DNA from: Sediminibacterium sp.
Lineage (GTDB): Bacteria > Bacteroidota > Bacteroidia > Chitinophagales > Chitinophagaceae
DNA: 6,878 bases
Direction: 5' to 3'
Assembly: GCA_028288645.1 (NCBI GenBank)
Contig: JAQBNJ010000420.1
Location: 1 to 6,878 of the forward strand
A model generated the notes under the pieces. It did not search any database, was not told where the DNA came from, and was given only the letters and a program-made list of their open reading frames with translations. The first letter of the stretch is position 1; the number at the start of each line of letters is the position of its first letter. This document shows positions 6,828 to 6,878 of the stretch, piece after piece. The position numbers and the translations under genes are program-made.

Positions 6828-6878
6828 CAGACGACACAGATTATCACAGAAAAATTCTGTGGTAATCTGTGTCGTCTG
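6828..6878. repeat. 24-bp-arm inverted repeat after the AIM24-family gene (repeat element and/or terminator), cut by window edge
   Basis: The arms 6828-6851 and 6855-6878 are inverted repeats with a three-base AAA loop. The single difference (T6844 against G6862) would be a G-U pair in RNA. The hairpin starts 10 bases after the TAA stop and is preceded by a T-run (6818-6823) and GCCA, so it may continue beyond the window with TGGC and an A-run. Each arm is made of CACAGA units spaced 9-10 bases apart (6826, 6835, 6845) and their complements. It could end transcription of the gene to its left, but its length and internal periodicity suggest a dispersed palindromic repeat. Confidence -1.

Overview
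The window looks like ordinary chromosome from a Bacteroidota bacterium, most likely Chitinophagaceae-like. That placement is inferred from protein style, the lack of Shine-Dalgarno sequences before both visible starts, moderate GC content and the type of palindromic spacer repeats; no marker gene is present. It holds three protein genes. There is no RNA gene, CRISPR array, transposase or phage gene that I can support.

Layout: (1) positions 1-2761, plus strand: the C-terminal roughly three quarters of an RND-superfamily efflux pump, cut by the left edge. (2) 2762-2985: a 224-bp convergent spacer densely filled with symmetric DNA. It holds a near-perfect bidirectional terminator hairpin, then a 148-bp nested palindromic element, then a short direct repeat reaching almost to the next gene's stop. 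(3) 2986-5892, minus strand: a complete, secreted, two-domain M16 (pitrilysin-type) zinc metallopeptidase with an unusual 21-residue Gly/Arg tract. (4) 5893-6019: a 127-bp divergent spacer that must hold the start signals of both flanking genes. (5) 6020-6817, plus strand: a complete AIM24/TIGR00266-family protein. (6) 6818-6878: a 24-bp-arm inverted repeat directly after that gene and running to the window edge.

The three genes are not an operon: the first two converge and the last two diverge. The pump acts in the inner membrane and the peptidase in the periplasm or at the envelope, but nothing in the sequence ties them into one pathway. I see no evidence for a novel multi-gene system. The points most worth a second look are the Gly/Arg expansion in the peptidase's active half, the extra membrane segments in the pump, and the two intergenic palindromic repeats.
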